From positions 1 to 41,324 of the forward strand of contig ONAL01000012.1 in assembly GCA_900315785.1 (NCBI GenBank): DNA of 41,324 nt. Reading direction: 5' to 3'. This stretch comes from an uncultured Eubacteriales bacterium. Its GTDB lineage: Bacteria > Bacillota > Clostridia > Oscillospirales > Acutalibacteraceae. Position numbers and translations under genes: made by a program. The notes under the pieces were generated by a model, which was not told where the DNA came from, made no database searches, and saw only the letters and a list, made by a program, of their open reading frames with translations. Numbering within the stretch: the stretch's first letter is position 1; each line of letters starts with the position of its first letter. Below, in pieces: positions 32,680-40,856 of the stretch.

Positions 32680-35016
32680 ATGAAAAAACTAACCAAAACA
32701 ATCCCCGTTCTGCTTTCGTCCCTCTTTCTGCTCTCCGTCGGCTCACTCAATGTTTCAGCCGCGGTAAAGTATGTCAATAACACGGGCAAGGCGACGGTCG
32801 TATGCGGTACCTACCGCAAAACCTTCACAGCCAAGAAGTATTTCAACAACTTCTCAATGGCGCTGAATGCCGCGCTGGAAGCCGCGGGCAAGAAGGCTAC
32901 GGCAAATAAAACCGCACGAGTTACGGTCCAGAAGGGTCATTACAGCCTGGACAGGACAATCAAGGTCTATTCGAACACAGTACTTGACGCTACGGGTTCC
33001 TATTTCAGATATTACGGAAATCTGCTCCGTAACGGCTTTGACGGAAAGAAGTCCGCGGGCTACGGCTACACATCAGCCTATAACATAACAATCAAGGGCG
33101 GCGAGTGGGAACAGCTAATCGACTTTAAATACGCTGGCTCATCGGATACAACCAAAATGCACTCGACCTTCCGATTTGCCCATATGACTAACCTCAAGGT
33201 CAAGGAAGCGAGCTTCAAGAACAACTACAACTGCCACGATATCGAGATTGCGGGCGTAAGCGACGCCAAGATTTACAACAATAATTTTTATAACACCAAG
33301 TCCGTCAACGGTATCGACAACGATGGCGGACGCGAAAGCTTGCAGATTGACCTAAATGATTCCGAGGCAATGCCGTATTTTCCCGCATATGACGACACTC
33401 CATGCAAGAATATCGAGATTTACAAAAACCGCTTCAAGAACAAGTTCCGTGCTATCGGCAGTCATCACGCAGTTTTGGGACTGAACTTTGATAATATCTC
33501 GGTTCACCACAACTCTATGGATAGTATTGCGGGTATGTGCGTATACGCGATTTACTGGACAAACTCCAAGATTTATTCCAACACGATGACAAATGTAGGT
33601 CTCGGCGTTGATATGCGCAATATGACAACAGGCTCGGGCTACAATTTCTATAATAAGAAGAATCTCACCGCAGACGAGTCCAACAGCTTTGTCGCTTCGT
33701 CGTATAACTATATCTATGATAACAATATTCACATCCGTGAAAAGGATGATATCCTCGTTCGTGAGTGCGGAATCCGTGTTTTGGGTGAGCACTGCGCAGA
33801 GGATGATAATGTAACAGGCACCAAGTCGGGAACATACAAGGTCTATAATGTCCACATCGGTGTTGACGAAAGCAAAAAGCCGTTACCGAACACAATCTCG
33901 GGCAACGTCGCGGTCGGCATTCACCTCAACTACGGTGTGAACTGCGTTGTGAAGTACAACAGCGTTGACCTGAAAAACAGTATTGCGTCGTCAGCGAACG
34001 GATTTGAAATCAAGGCTTGTGAGAACACCGTCGTTGATTTTAACTCTATTTATAACGCAAACCGTTCGGACAGCGTGGGTATAAACCTCACCGTTCCTGC
34101 TTCTGGCTTCGGAAACGCAAATGTTTCCGCTTCCAAGAATCTGATTGATAACGTCTTGAGCGTCGGTATCAGAGTTAATAAGGGCACTGCAACGGGCTTG
34201 TACAGCAATATTATCAAGAATTGTTCAGGCAAGGCTATTGAAATCAAGGACGCTCTCGAGACCGTCGCTGAGTATAATACCCTCTCAGCTTCCAATTACG
34301 GTATTTACGTTTCGGGAAAGACCTCGAGCCTAAGTATGAGCGACAACTCTGTAGTGCTCCCTAAACAGGGTGTTTATGTCGCGTCGGCAGACAGCATTTT
34401 TGCCGATGAAAACAGAATTACGGCAAAGTCTAACGGCGTTTTCCTGAATAACGTTAATTCTGCGGTGTTCTCTGACAATGTTATTGACAGCAGCGGCTAC
34501 GGCATAAGGCTTTCCGCTGACTGCCTGAGCACATCGATTACCGAGAATAACATCAGGTCAAATAACGAGAATATTTATCTCAACGGCTCGGCTTCAGCTT
34601 TGACTGACAGAAAGACCCTGCTTATTTCGGGCAATTCCTTCAACACATCGGACGACAAGGCAGAGGTCAAGGTTGTTTATGATAACGTCGATTTGAAGGC
34701 ATATACCAACTTCCGTTCCGACGGCAGTGAGGTTCTCTACCGTGTAAAGCCAAACACCGACTCACGTTATACAAACCTCTATGGCGAGCTTACACTCGAT
34801 AACCTAACCAAAGAGACAACTGACGATGGAGATGTTCTGACCTATTCGTCTCCCGATAAAGGCGTGAATTACAGTATTGAGAGGGGAGAAGAGCTGCTCT
34901 CCGATACGACTGAACAGACCTTTACAGCTCCCGCCGCAGAGGCAGCGGTCTACACTGTCACACCCTTTATGCCGTGCGGAATCATCACCGTATTCGGCAT
35001 ACCGATGACGGTTTAA
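32680..35016 (+). CDS. Secreted right-handed parallel beta-helix repeat protein
   Basis: About 778 residues. A signal peptide (about 1-26) leads into a domain that reads as a right-handed beta-helix: many repeated NxI/IYxNxF/V stretches such as IYNNNFYNTKS, IEIYKNRFKN, ISVHHNSMDS and KIYSNTMTNVG. The fold occurs in pectate lyases and related polysaccharide enzymes, but no catalytic triad can be assigned. The C-terminus (about 690-778) is beta-rich. There is no dockerin or sortase signal. RBS AAAGGAAG. It follows pgeF by 21 bp and may be co-transcribed. Likely a cell-surface or secreted glycan-acting or structural protein; its precise role is unknown. Confidence 0.85.
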   Translation: MKKLTKTIPVLLSSLFLLSVGSLNVSAAVKYVNNTGKATVVCGTYRKTFTAKKYFNNFSMALNAALEAAGKKATANKTARVTVQKGHYSLDRTIKVYSNTVLDATGSYFRYYGNLLRNGFDGKKSAGYGYTSAYNITIKGGEWEQLIDFKYAGSSDTTKMHSTFRFAHMTNLKVKEASFKNNYNCHDIEIAGVSDAKIYNNNFYNTKSVNGIDNDGGRESLQIDLNDSEAMPYFPAYDDTPCKNIEIYKNRFKNKFRAIGSHHAVLGLNFDNISVHHNSMDSIAGMCVYAIYWTNSKIYSNTMTNVGLGVDMRNMTTGSGYNFYNKKNLTADESNSFVASSYNYIYDNNIHIREKDDILVRECGIRVLGEHCAEDDNVTGTKSGTYKVYNVHIGVDESKKPLPNTISGNVAVGIHLNYGVNCVVKYNSVDLKNSIASSANGFEIKACENTVVDFNSIYNANRSDSVGINLTVPASGFGNANVSASKNLIDNVLSVGIRVNKGTATGLYSNIIKNCSGKAIEIKDALETVAEYNTLSASNYGIYVSGKTSSLSMSDNSVVLPKQGVYVASADSIFADENRITAKSNGVFLNNVNSAVFSDNVIDSSGYGIRLSADCLSTSITENNIRSNNENIYLNGSASALTDRKTLLISGNSFNTSDDKAEVKVVYDNVDLKAYTNFRSDGSEVLYRVKPNTDSRYTNLYGELTLDNLTKETTDDGDVLTYSSPDKGVNYSIERGEELLSDTTEQTFTAPAAEAAVYTVTPFMPCGIITVFGIPMTV

Positions 35017-35026
35017 GATGATATAA

Positions 35027-35060
35027 ACAAAACGCCTTGAAGTTTGGCTTCAAGGCGTTT
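35027..35060. terminator. Bidirectional terminator between two secreted-protein genes
   Basis: AACGCCTTGAAG (35031-35042) pairs perfectly with CTTCAAGGCGTT (35048-35059). On the minus strand it runs into TTTTGTTT. Confidence 0.8.
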
Positions 35061-35077
35061 GTGCTTGTAAATGGAAT

Positions 35078-36970
35078 TTATTTAACTGTTACTTTGATTT
35101 TCTTGAAGGCGCCGCTCTGAGCGTAAACGTATATGTAGCAGGTGCCTTTCTTTTGAGCTTTTATTTTGCCGCCGCTGACTGTGGCAATTTTCTTGTTTGA
35201 GCTCTCGTACTGAATCTTGCGGTGAACGCTCACCTTGAGCTTCTTTGACTCGGGAACTGCCTTGGGTTTGAGATTGAAGGTCTTGCCCTTCTTGAGTGAA
35301 ACCTTGTCCTTCTTGGCTGCTGTCGTAAGCTTTTTGAAGTTTCCGACTTTGCCGCCCTTTGTGGCGATGTGGAGCGTTTTTGCTGTCGAAATTGACTTGC
35401 CGCTCTTGTTGAACGCGGTTACAAGGTACTTGTAATACGTTCCCTTGTTGAGCTTCTTCTGTGTGTACGAGGTTTTTGTCACAGTTGTAAGATACTTATA
35501 GGGCTTGTTCTTGCCGCATCTGTTTCCGTAGATTACATAGGTCTTTGCGCCTTTTACCTTGTTCCAGGAGATTGTGATTGAGTTGTTCGCTGACTTCTTA
35601 TGCTTAGCCGAGAGAATACCAAACGTGCTGCCCTTGGGGTCAGCGTCGGACTTTAAGCTTGTGATGAAGTCTTCGACCTGAGTTTTAGTTGCGCCTGCGT
35701 CAAGGTCTTTGATTGGCTTTTCGGGTTTAGGGTCATCGCCGCCGGTTGAAGGCTTGTGGTCTGCAGCATAGTCCTTTGTAAAGGTTACGGTGAGAACATC
35801 GGAATACGGTGAATAGAATTCATCAATTATATCTCCGCCAAACTCAAGTCTCAGTGAGCACCAATAGCGCGCTCTGAACTCAATCTCTGTTCCCGCGGGA
35901 ATAGGCTTGCCTGTTCCGTCCTCAAAGCTGCCGTTAATTGCCAGAATATCCGACTCATTCCAGCCGCTCTTGACATCAAAATCACCCTGCAGGGATTTCC
36001 ATTCCTTGGTGCCCTTGACGCGAGCTTCGGTCTCTATGCGGATTGTGCCGCCGTGTGCGGTGACTTCGGTAAGGCTTTTGTTGAGCTCATCCGAAACAGT
36101 CTGCGAGTACGCTACAATGGGGTAGTCGTTGAAGGTCTCGGAGGAAACCGTCAGATTGGAAATCACGGGAGCCTCAAGCGTGTCGGCGCTCGGCGGAGTC
36201 CAGTTCGAAGCGTCCTTGCCGTATGCAGCGGCATTTGACCAGTCGGAGAACAGATAATTCGTGTCATAACCGACTACCTGATTCAGCTCGTCAAACTTAG
36301 GAGTTGATGTTACAACGTAGTAACGCATACGCGCGTAAACAGTGTGCTTGGTGTAGTCAATAACAACTCTGCCATCGCCCGGTTCAGCTTCGACGACTGT
36401 ATACTGGTCAGGCTTGAGCACATCCTTCATACCGATAGCGTGAACGCCGTCCTCGTAATCAGTGCCGTTCCAGCGTGATTCAGTCGGGTCAAGCGGGTTG
36501 CCTGCGTAGCGTGTAATCCAGCATTCATTTGTTGACTGAGCGTCAGGTCCTGCATAAATAACATCCCACTCGGCGGTTCGCGGACGCGCGTCGCTGTCAT
36601 ATCCCAGACCGAAGCTGCGCGTTCCTTCATTATCGTTCCAGAACTCATTCTGATGCCAGTCGGTGGGATCATCGATTGCCCAGTCAATCTGAGCGTTGAT
36701 ATACATATCCTCAACACCGTAGCGTTTCATAATTGCTTCTCTTTTTGATTCATCATCGCAGTTCTGCATGAACTGAATCATATCGCTTTCCATGCTGTAA
36801 GAGAAATTCATATCGGTCGAGGTGTCGTCATATACCTTGCTCATAGACACTGTTTTTGAGGGTATGAGCTCAAATGGCAGTTCCGATTTCTCAACCTTCG
36901 CGCTTGCCGCTACAGTCACGCACGATATGAGAAGTAAACAGATAAGGGTAATTGATATCAGTTTTTTCAT
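35078..36970 (-). CDS. Secreted protein with FN3-like and Big2 domains
   Basis: 630 residues. Signal peptide about 1-24. Residues about 70-420 are a unique region rich in aromatic and acidic residues, with repeated beta elements but no recognised catalytic motif. Residues about 455-545 look like a fibronectin type III domain (ITISWNKVKGAKTYVIYG..., YTQKKLNKGTYYKYLVTAFNKSGKS). Residues about 553-630 look like a bacterial Ig-like Big2 domain (VSLKKGKTFNLKPKAV, YESSNKKIATVSGGKIKAQKKGTCYIYVYA). The many Lys residues in the C-terminus may favour binding to the wall. AAAGGATG lies upstream of the ATG. No dockerin; unknown function. Confidence 0.85.
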   Translation of the reverse strand: MKKLISITLICLLLISCVTVAASAKVEKSELPFELIPSKTVSMSKVYDDTSTDMNFSYSMESDMIQFMQNCDDESKREAIMKRYGVEDMYINAQIDWAIDDPTDWHQNEFWNDNEGTRSFGLGYDSDARPRTAEWDVIYAGPDAQSTNECWITRYAGNPLDPTESRWNGTDYEDGVHAIGMKDVLKPDQYTVVEAEPGDGRVVIDYTKHTVYARMRYYVVTSTPKFDELNQVVGYDTNYLFSDWSNAAAYGKDASNWTPPSADTLEAPVISNLTVSSETFNDYPIVAYSQTVSDELNKSLTEVTAHGGTIRIETEARVKGTKEWKSLQGDFDVKSGWNESDILAINGSFEDGTGKPIPAGTEIEFRARYWCSLRLEFGGDIIDEFYSPYSDVLTVTFTKDYAADHKPSTGGDDPKPEKPIKDLDAGATKTQVEDFITSLKSDADPKGSTFGILSAKHKKSANNSITISWNKVKGAKTYVIYGNRCGKNKPYKYLTTVTKTSYTQKKLNKGTYYKYLVTAFNKSGKSISTAKTLHIATKGGKVGNFKKLTTAAKKDKVSLKKGKTFNLKPKAVPESKKLKVSVHRKIQYESSNKKIATVSGGKIKAQKKGTCYIYVYAQSGAFKKIKVTVK

Positions 36971-36996
36971 AAATATCCCATCCTTTCGTTAATTTG

Positions 36997-37025
36997 AGTA
37001 TATCAAAGCTATAGTAATAAATCAA
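36997..37025 (-). promoter_or_regulatory. Promoter of the FN3/Big2 protein gene
   Basis: On the minus strand TTGATT (37020-37025), 17 bp, TATACT (36997-37002). Confidence 0.55.
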
Positions 37026-37190
37026 CAGGTTTTTAATATATTCTGCATTTGTTTAGGTAAAGTACGGCAGTTTTTGAAGTCATAGATAAAGTTTTCAAAA
37101 AGTGCTTGCCTGAAATGTCCGATTGTGTAATAATTAGTTATAGAAACGCAGCGGTAATTTGCGTTAAGTATTAACGGTAAGGAATGAATT

Positions 37191-38813
37191 ATGAAAAAAA
37201 TCAGACAACACGCTACAGTGAAAAGCATTTTGGGTATAGTCATACTGCTTGTGCTCTTTTCGGCAATAGTATTGACCATAGGTTACAATACTCTTTCAGA
37301 CGCGCTTCTTCAGCAGTACTCCGAGGGTGCGTATCTTACGGCGAAAATAGCTTCTCAGCGTATTGACGCCGATGATATGGACGAATATGTTCAGAGTGGT
37401 GGAAAAGGCGAAAAGTACACAAAGGTGCTCAACGATTTGGACAGAATCTGCAATTCGTCGGGCGCGACATTTGTTTATGTGATAATCCCCGATACCAAGG
37501 ATTATGCCCACATCGATTTCATTTTCTCGACCATAAACCACGAAAGTACATACAAAGTGTATGATTTCGGTTATCACAGGGAAACCACCAATGATGAATA
37601 TAAGGAGAAATACAGAGCGCTCTGCGAAAAGAAATCAGAGCGTGAAATGGTAATACGCGACCAGGGTTATATCGAGACAGGCTCCCACATCACTATGATG
37701 GTTCCGCTCAAGGGAAGCGACGGAAAGGTAAAAGCGCTTTTGTGCGTTCAAAGACAGATGGATATCCTCGCAAGAATGCGCAACAGTTTTATTAGTAAGA
37801 TTATTATAACGCTAATCTGTCTCGTTATTATCGTAATTCTCGTTCAGAGCATTTTCCTGCATCGTACGCTATTGCGGCCGCTCAAGCTGATTTCAGGTGA
37901 AGCGACGCGCTTCTCGACAGAGAATACTGTTTCTCAAAAGAAGCTGACTGAGTCGATAAGCAATATTGATGAAATCGGTATGCTTGCGGGTTCGGTTGAC
38001 CGTATGGAAGAGCAGATTCAGGAGTATATCGATAATATTACAAGGGCTGCAGCGGAGAAGGAGCGCGTCAGCACCGAGCTCGATATGGCAACTCGGATTC
38101 AGGAGAGTATGCTTCCGAATGATTATCCCGCATTTCCCGACAGAGATGAGTTTGATATTTTCGCGAAAATGACTCCCGCAAAAGAGGTCGGCGGAGATTT
38201 TTACGATTTCTTCCTCGTGGATGACGACCACCTTTGCGTTGTTATGGCGGATGTCTCGGGCAAGGGAATCCCCGCGGCGCTGTTTATGATGGCGTCAAAA
38301 ATTATTCTGAAGAATAACGCGGTTATGGGAAAAACTCCCGCTGAAATACTGAAGGATACGAACAATTCCATTTGCGCTAACAATCAGCTTGATATGTTTG
38401 TCACCGTCTGGCTTGGAATTCTCGAGATTTCCACAGGCAAGCTGGTTGCGGCAAACGCGGGTCACGAGTATCCTGTGCTGAAAGCTCCCGACAGAAAATA
38501 CGAGCTGATTAAGGATAAGCACGGCTTCGTAATCGGTGGAATGAGCGGTATGAGGTACAAGGAATACGAATTGACGATGAAGCCTGGTTCAAAGCTGTTC
38601 TTGTATACCGACGGCATACCCGAAGCTACTAACGCAAAAGAAGAACTCTTCACAAATGAGCGTATGCTTAACGCGCTAAATGAAAACCCCGACGCTGATA
38701 CTAAGCAAACCCTGCTCAATGTCAGAATAGCCGTGGATGAATTTGTTCAGGACGCGGAAAAGTTTGACGATTTGACAATGCTATGTCTGGAGTATAAGGG
38801 GAGAGAGAATTAA
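37191..38813 (+). CDS. Membrane sensor phosphatase: extracellular region, HAMP, SpoIIE-type PP2C
   Basis: 540 residues. Two membrane segments (about 12-33 and 200-224) bracket an extracellular domain of about 165 residues that resembles a small-ligand (Cache-like) sensor. A HAMP domain (about 225-280) and a coiled-coil linker (STELDMATRIQESMLP) follow, then the SpoIIE/RsbU phosphatase domain (about 315-538) with metal-binding GGDFYDFF, VVMADVSGKG and FTNERML/DDLTML blocks. Such proteins remove phosphate from anti-anti-sigma factors in partner-switching pathways. No anti-sigma or STAS gene lies nearby. The RBS is AAGGAATG. Confidence 0.93.
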   Translation: MKKIRQHATVKSILGIVILLVLFSAIVLTIGYNTLSDALLQQYSEGAYLTAKIASQRIDADDMDEYVQSGGKGEKYTKVLNDLDRICNSSGATFVYVIIPDTKDYAHIDFIFSTINHESTYKVYDFGYHRETTNDEYKEKYRALCEKKSEREMVIRDQGYIETGSHITMMVPLKGSDGKVKALLCVQRQMDILARMRNSFISKIIITLICLVIIVILVQSIFLHRTLLRPLKLISGEATRFSTENTVSQKKLTESISNIDEIGMLAGSVDRMEEQIQEYIDNITRAAAEKERVSTELDMATRIQESMLPNDYPAFPDRDEFDIFAKMTPAKEVGGDFYDFFLVDDDHLCVVMADVSGKGIPAALFMMASKIILKNNAVMGKTPAEILKDTNNSICANNQLDMFVTVWLGILEISTGKLVAANAGHEYPVLKAPDRKYELIKDKHGFVIGGMSGMRYKEYELTMKPGSKLFLYTDGIPEATNAKEELFTNERMLNALNENPDADTKQTLLNVRIAVDEFVQDAEKFDDLTMLCLEYKGREN

Positions 38814-38845
38814 CGAGCATTGTTACATTTCATGGTAAACTAAGT

Positions 38846-38876
38846 TGAGGCTGACTTTTTGGTCAGCCTCATTTTA
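38846..38876 (+). terminator. Terminator after the phosphatase gene
   Basis: TGAGGCTGAC pairs with GTCAGCCTCA across a T-rich loop, followed by TTTTAA. Confidence 0.8.
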
Positions 38877-38889
38877 ATATTTGGGTTAT

Positions 38890-38939
38890 CATTGTGCATA
38901 GCTTTGCCGTTCATAAAAGCGACGGGCTAAAAACAGTCC
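38890..38939. repeat. 50-bp direct repeat, copy 1
   Basis: It begins CATTGTGCATAGCTTT and ends with ACAGTCC. It matches 39152-39201 over 50 bp with one difference (G at 38906, A at 39168). Confidence 0.9.
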
Positions 38940-39151
38940 GCAGGACTGTTTTCTTAATGTAGCGTTGCGACCGCCGCCTGTGGCGGATGAAGGGAGCAAA
39001 AGCGCTCTCCAAAATAAGGAGTTGAAGGAAGCAGCTTTAGCTGCGACGAGCAACGACAATATTTTGGTGAGATAGAATTCGAGCCCCGTTATCTCTGTTG
39101 AGTGAAGATAACTGCTCTCCATCTTGTCCGACGTTACGTTTCGCCTGTTGC

Positions 39152-39201
39152 CATTGTGCATAGCTTTACCGTTCATAAAAGCGACGGGCTAAAAACAGTC
39201 C
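39152..39201. repeat. 50-bp direct repeat, copy 2
   Basis: The second copy, 262 bp downstream of copy 1, after which the sequence diverges at 39202. The mobile-type genes start about 90 bp later. Confidence 0.9.
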
Positions 39202-39292
39202 ACGGGGTGTTAGCAATAAAGAAGGTCTTATGTGAAACAGTCGGATAGTTTGATTTTGTAGGATAAAATATAAACTTACGGAGGTTTTACAA

Positions 39293-39481
39293 ATGAAGGA
39301 CATAAAATATCACATCTACCTAAATAGCGAAGAAAGGCGTCTGTTGATCGGCAGTCTAAATGATTTGAGAAACAAGTTGATTGCTGAGGGCAGGTATACA
39401 GACCTTGTTGATGAAGTATTAATTAAGGCAGCCAATGCAAAAATCAAAAAAATCAAGGTGGTCAGCAAATGCCCGCAATAG
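39293..39481 (+). CDS. Small mobile-element protein, unknown function
   Basis: 62 residues; the pattern KYHIYLNSEERRLLIGSL, NKLIAEGRYTDLVDEVLIK is common in small proteins of clostridial integrative elements and plasmids. It is basic at the C-terminus. ACGGAGG lies 9 nt before the ATG. Its function is not known. It marks the start of an accessory segment. Confidence 0.75.
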   Translation: MKDIKYHIYLNSEERRLLIGSLNDLRNKLIAEGRYTDLVDEVLIKAANAKIKKIKVVSKCPQ

Positions 39482-39609
39482 GCATATTTGCATCTTTTGA
39501 GGGTGGTAATGATAATACCTTAACCCCCCCTCTAAACCGCTATTGCAAAGCCGCATAAACACTGACTTTTTAACTATCACTTTTTCGACTATTATGGAGG
39601 ACAAAGATT

Positions 39610-39966
39610 ATGACAAATAAGATTACATATACACAGCAAGGCGATTATCTCTTACCCGACCTAAAACTTCCCGAACAGCCAAAGGTTGAAATAGGAATTT
39701 TTGGCAAGCGACATCTTCGATATTTGGAGCACAACCGAAAAATCCTTTACACAAATCTGTTGACCAAAGGCAAGTTGACCGCTCACTTGGCTGAGATTGA
39801 TAAACTGGCGGAGGATATGTTCTTTCGGTTAGTAAAACAGATAGCAGAGCGTGAGGGGGTGACCGAACAGCTCAAAGCAAAGGATCAAATGCAGTGGGTG
39901 CGGAAGATGAACAATATCCGCAACCGCGCAGAGGAAATCGTAAATAATGAAATGATCTATCAATAA
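39610..39966 (+). CDS. tnpV: TnpV-type transposon-encoded protein
   Basis: 118 residues matching the TnpV family, which accompanies clostridial transposons and conjugative elements: TYTQQGDYLLPDL near the start, IGIFGKRHLRYLEHNRKILYTNLL in the middle and WVRKMNNIRNRAEEIV near the end. The role is not established. GGAGG lies about 12 nt before the ATG. A terminator follows. No site-specific recombinase is in the window. Confidence 0.85.
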   Translation: MTNKITYTQQGDYLLPDLKLPEQPKVEIGIFGKRHLRYLEHNRKILYTNLLTKGKLTAHLAEIDKLAEDMFFRLVKQIAEREGVTEQLKAKDQMQWVRKMNNIRNRAEEIVNNEMIYQ

Positions 39967-39970
39967 GCGC

Positions 39971-40003
39971 AGCCTGCTGATCGAATCGGTCAGCAGGCTT
40001 TTC
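39971..40003 (+). terminator. Terminator after tnpV
   Basis: AGCCTGCTGA (39971-39980) pairs perfectly with TCAGCAGGCT (39990-39999), followed by TTTCTCT. Confidence 0.85.
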
Positions 40004-40004
40004 T

Positions 40005-40718
40005 CTATAAATTGATCCCGGCTTTTCTTGCCTGCGAGATCTGGTCTTTTCGTTTGATAAGATACAACCTGCCGTCCTTGATGAACCTCGCGCCGGTCTG
40101 TTTGAAGTAAAAGGGCGTATTCGTCCGCAGGCATTGTTCACGTGTGTTCAGTATCCATTCATAGTGGCACGGTCGGGCGTTATCTCCCGATTCACCGCCG
40201 CAGGTGACCTGTTCGATTTTTCCGCTCTCCAGATACCGCTCAATCTCGATTTGCTCCAGCATCGGTTCGTGGATGATTCTTCGATGTTTGATCGGTAGTC
40301 TGAGCAGTATCGGCAATCGCTCGTCGGCGCGTTTTTGATTTTCGCAGGTTGAGCAGATGGTTACGTTATTATAGCCGTCTCCCCAGTCGTCAGGTAGGCT
40401 GACCTCAAAACGCTCGATACGTTTAGTGATAATGCAGAAATTGAGATCACCGCGTTCACGGATAAAAGCCCACGCCTCTTTGCGCCATTCGTCCGCTTCT
40501 TCAATAAAGAAATCGGAGGTCATACAGGAGTAGACCGTGCCGCTCTCCTGCATTTTATAACTGCCTCCACGACTTCGCTTGACAGGGGCGTTGAAGGTCG
40601 ATGTTTTTGTCACGATATTGCTGTCCTTGTCATACATCGAGTCCCTGCGGAACATATAGCAGTTCAGACAGCCCTCGCTGATCTTGTGGCAGCCGTGCCA
40701 CGGATTCCATATCTCCAT
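40005..40718 (-). CDS. DUF5131 (phage Gp37/Gp68-like) protein
   Basis: 237 residues. The N-terminus has WNPWHGCHKISEGCLNCYM, the family's Cys-rich motif (Cys in GCH, then CLNC), which looks like a radical SAM-type iron-sulfur binding site. Later SDFF, ITKR, CSTCENQ and CGGESG are also typical. Its activity is unknown; homologues occur in phages and mobile elements. AGAGGAAAA lies 6 nt before the ATG at 40718. It is on the minus strand, converging with tnpV. Confidence 0.85.
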   Translation of the reverse strand: MEIWNPWHGCHKISEGCLNCYMFRRDSMYDKDSNIVTKTSTFNAPVKRSRGGSYKMQESGTVYSCMTSDFFIEEADEWRKEAWAFIRERGDLNFCIITKRIERFEVSLPDDWGDGYNNVTICSTCENQKRADERLPILLRLPIKHRRIIHEPMLEQIEIERYLESGKIEQVTCGGESGDNARPCHYEWILNTREQCLRTNTPFYFKQTGARFIKDGRLYLIKRKDQISQARKAGINL

Positions 40719-40815
40719 ATTAGTTTTCCTCTGAGAGAGCACAAGTGAAAATGTGTTCTTTCATACATACCATTTCTCCTCTTTAGATGATATCAGAAAA
40801 AGCTGACTTTGTCCA

Positions 40816-40847
40816 TAAAGAAACAGGGCGATTTTCACCGCCCTGTT
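40816..40847 (-). terminator. Terminator after the sirtuin gene
   Basis: AACAGGGCG (40822-40830) pairs with CGCCCTGTT (40839-40847); on the minus strand it runs into TTTCTTT. Confidence 0.75.
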
Positions 40848-40856
40848 GATTATATT

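Larger units (their letters stand above)
38890..39201. repeat. Structured noncoding repeat element bounded by the direct repeats
   Basis: A stretch of about 310 bp, gene-free between 38872 and 39292. Besides the terminal 50-bp repeats it has several internal palindromes: AACAGTCC/GGACTGTT (38932-38950), CCGCC/GGCGG near 38972-38985, GCAGCTTTAGCTGC near 39030-39043 and GTTATC/GATAAC near 39090-39114. An open frame on the minus strand across the element follows its repeats and lacks an RBS, so it is not called as a gene. It looks like an intergenic repeat family, a small mobile element or a structured RNA. No transposase is inside. Confidence 0.7.

Noticed and set aside
33352-33855. 167-codon frame antisense to the beta-helix gene
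   Set aside because: A shadow of the beta-helix frame; no start signal.
38889-39176. Open frame of 95 codons on the minus strand in the repeat element
   Set aside because: It has no RBS, its start and end lie in the 50-bp repeats, and the composition follows the palindromes.
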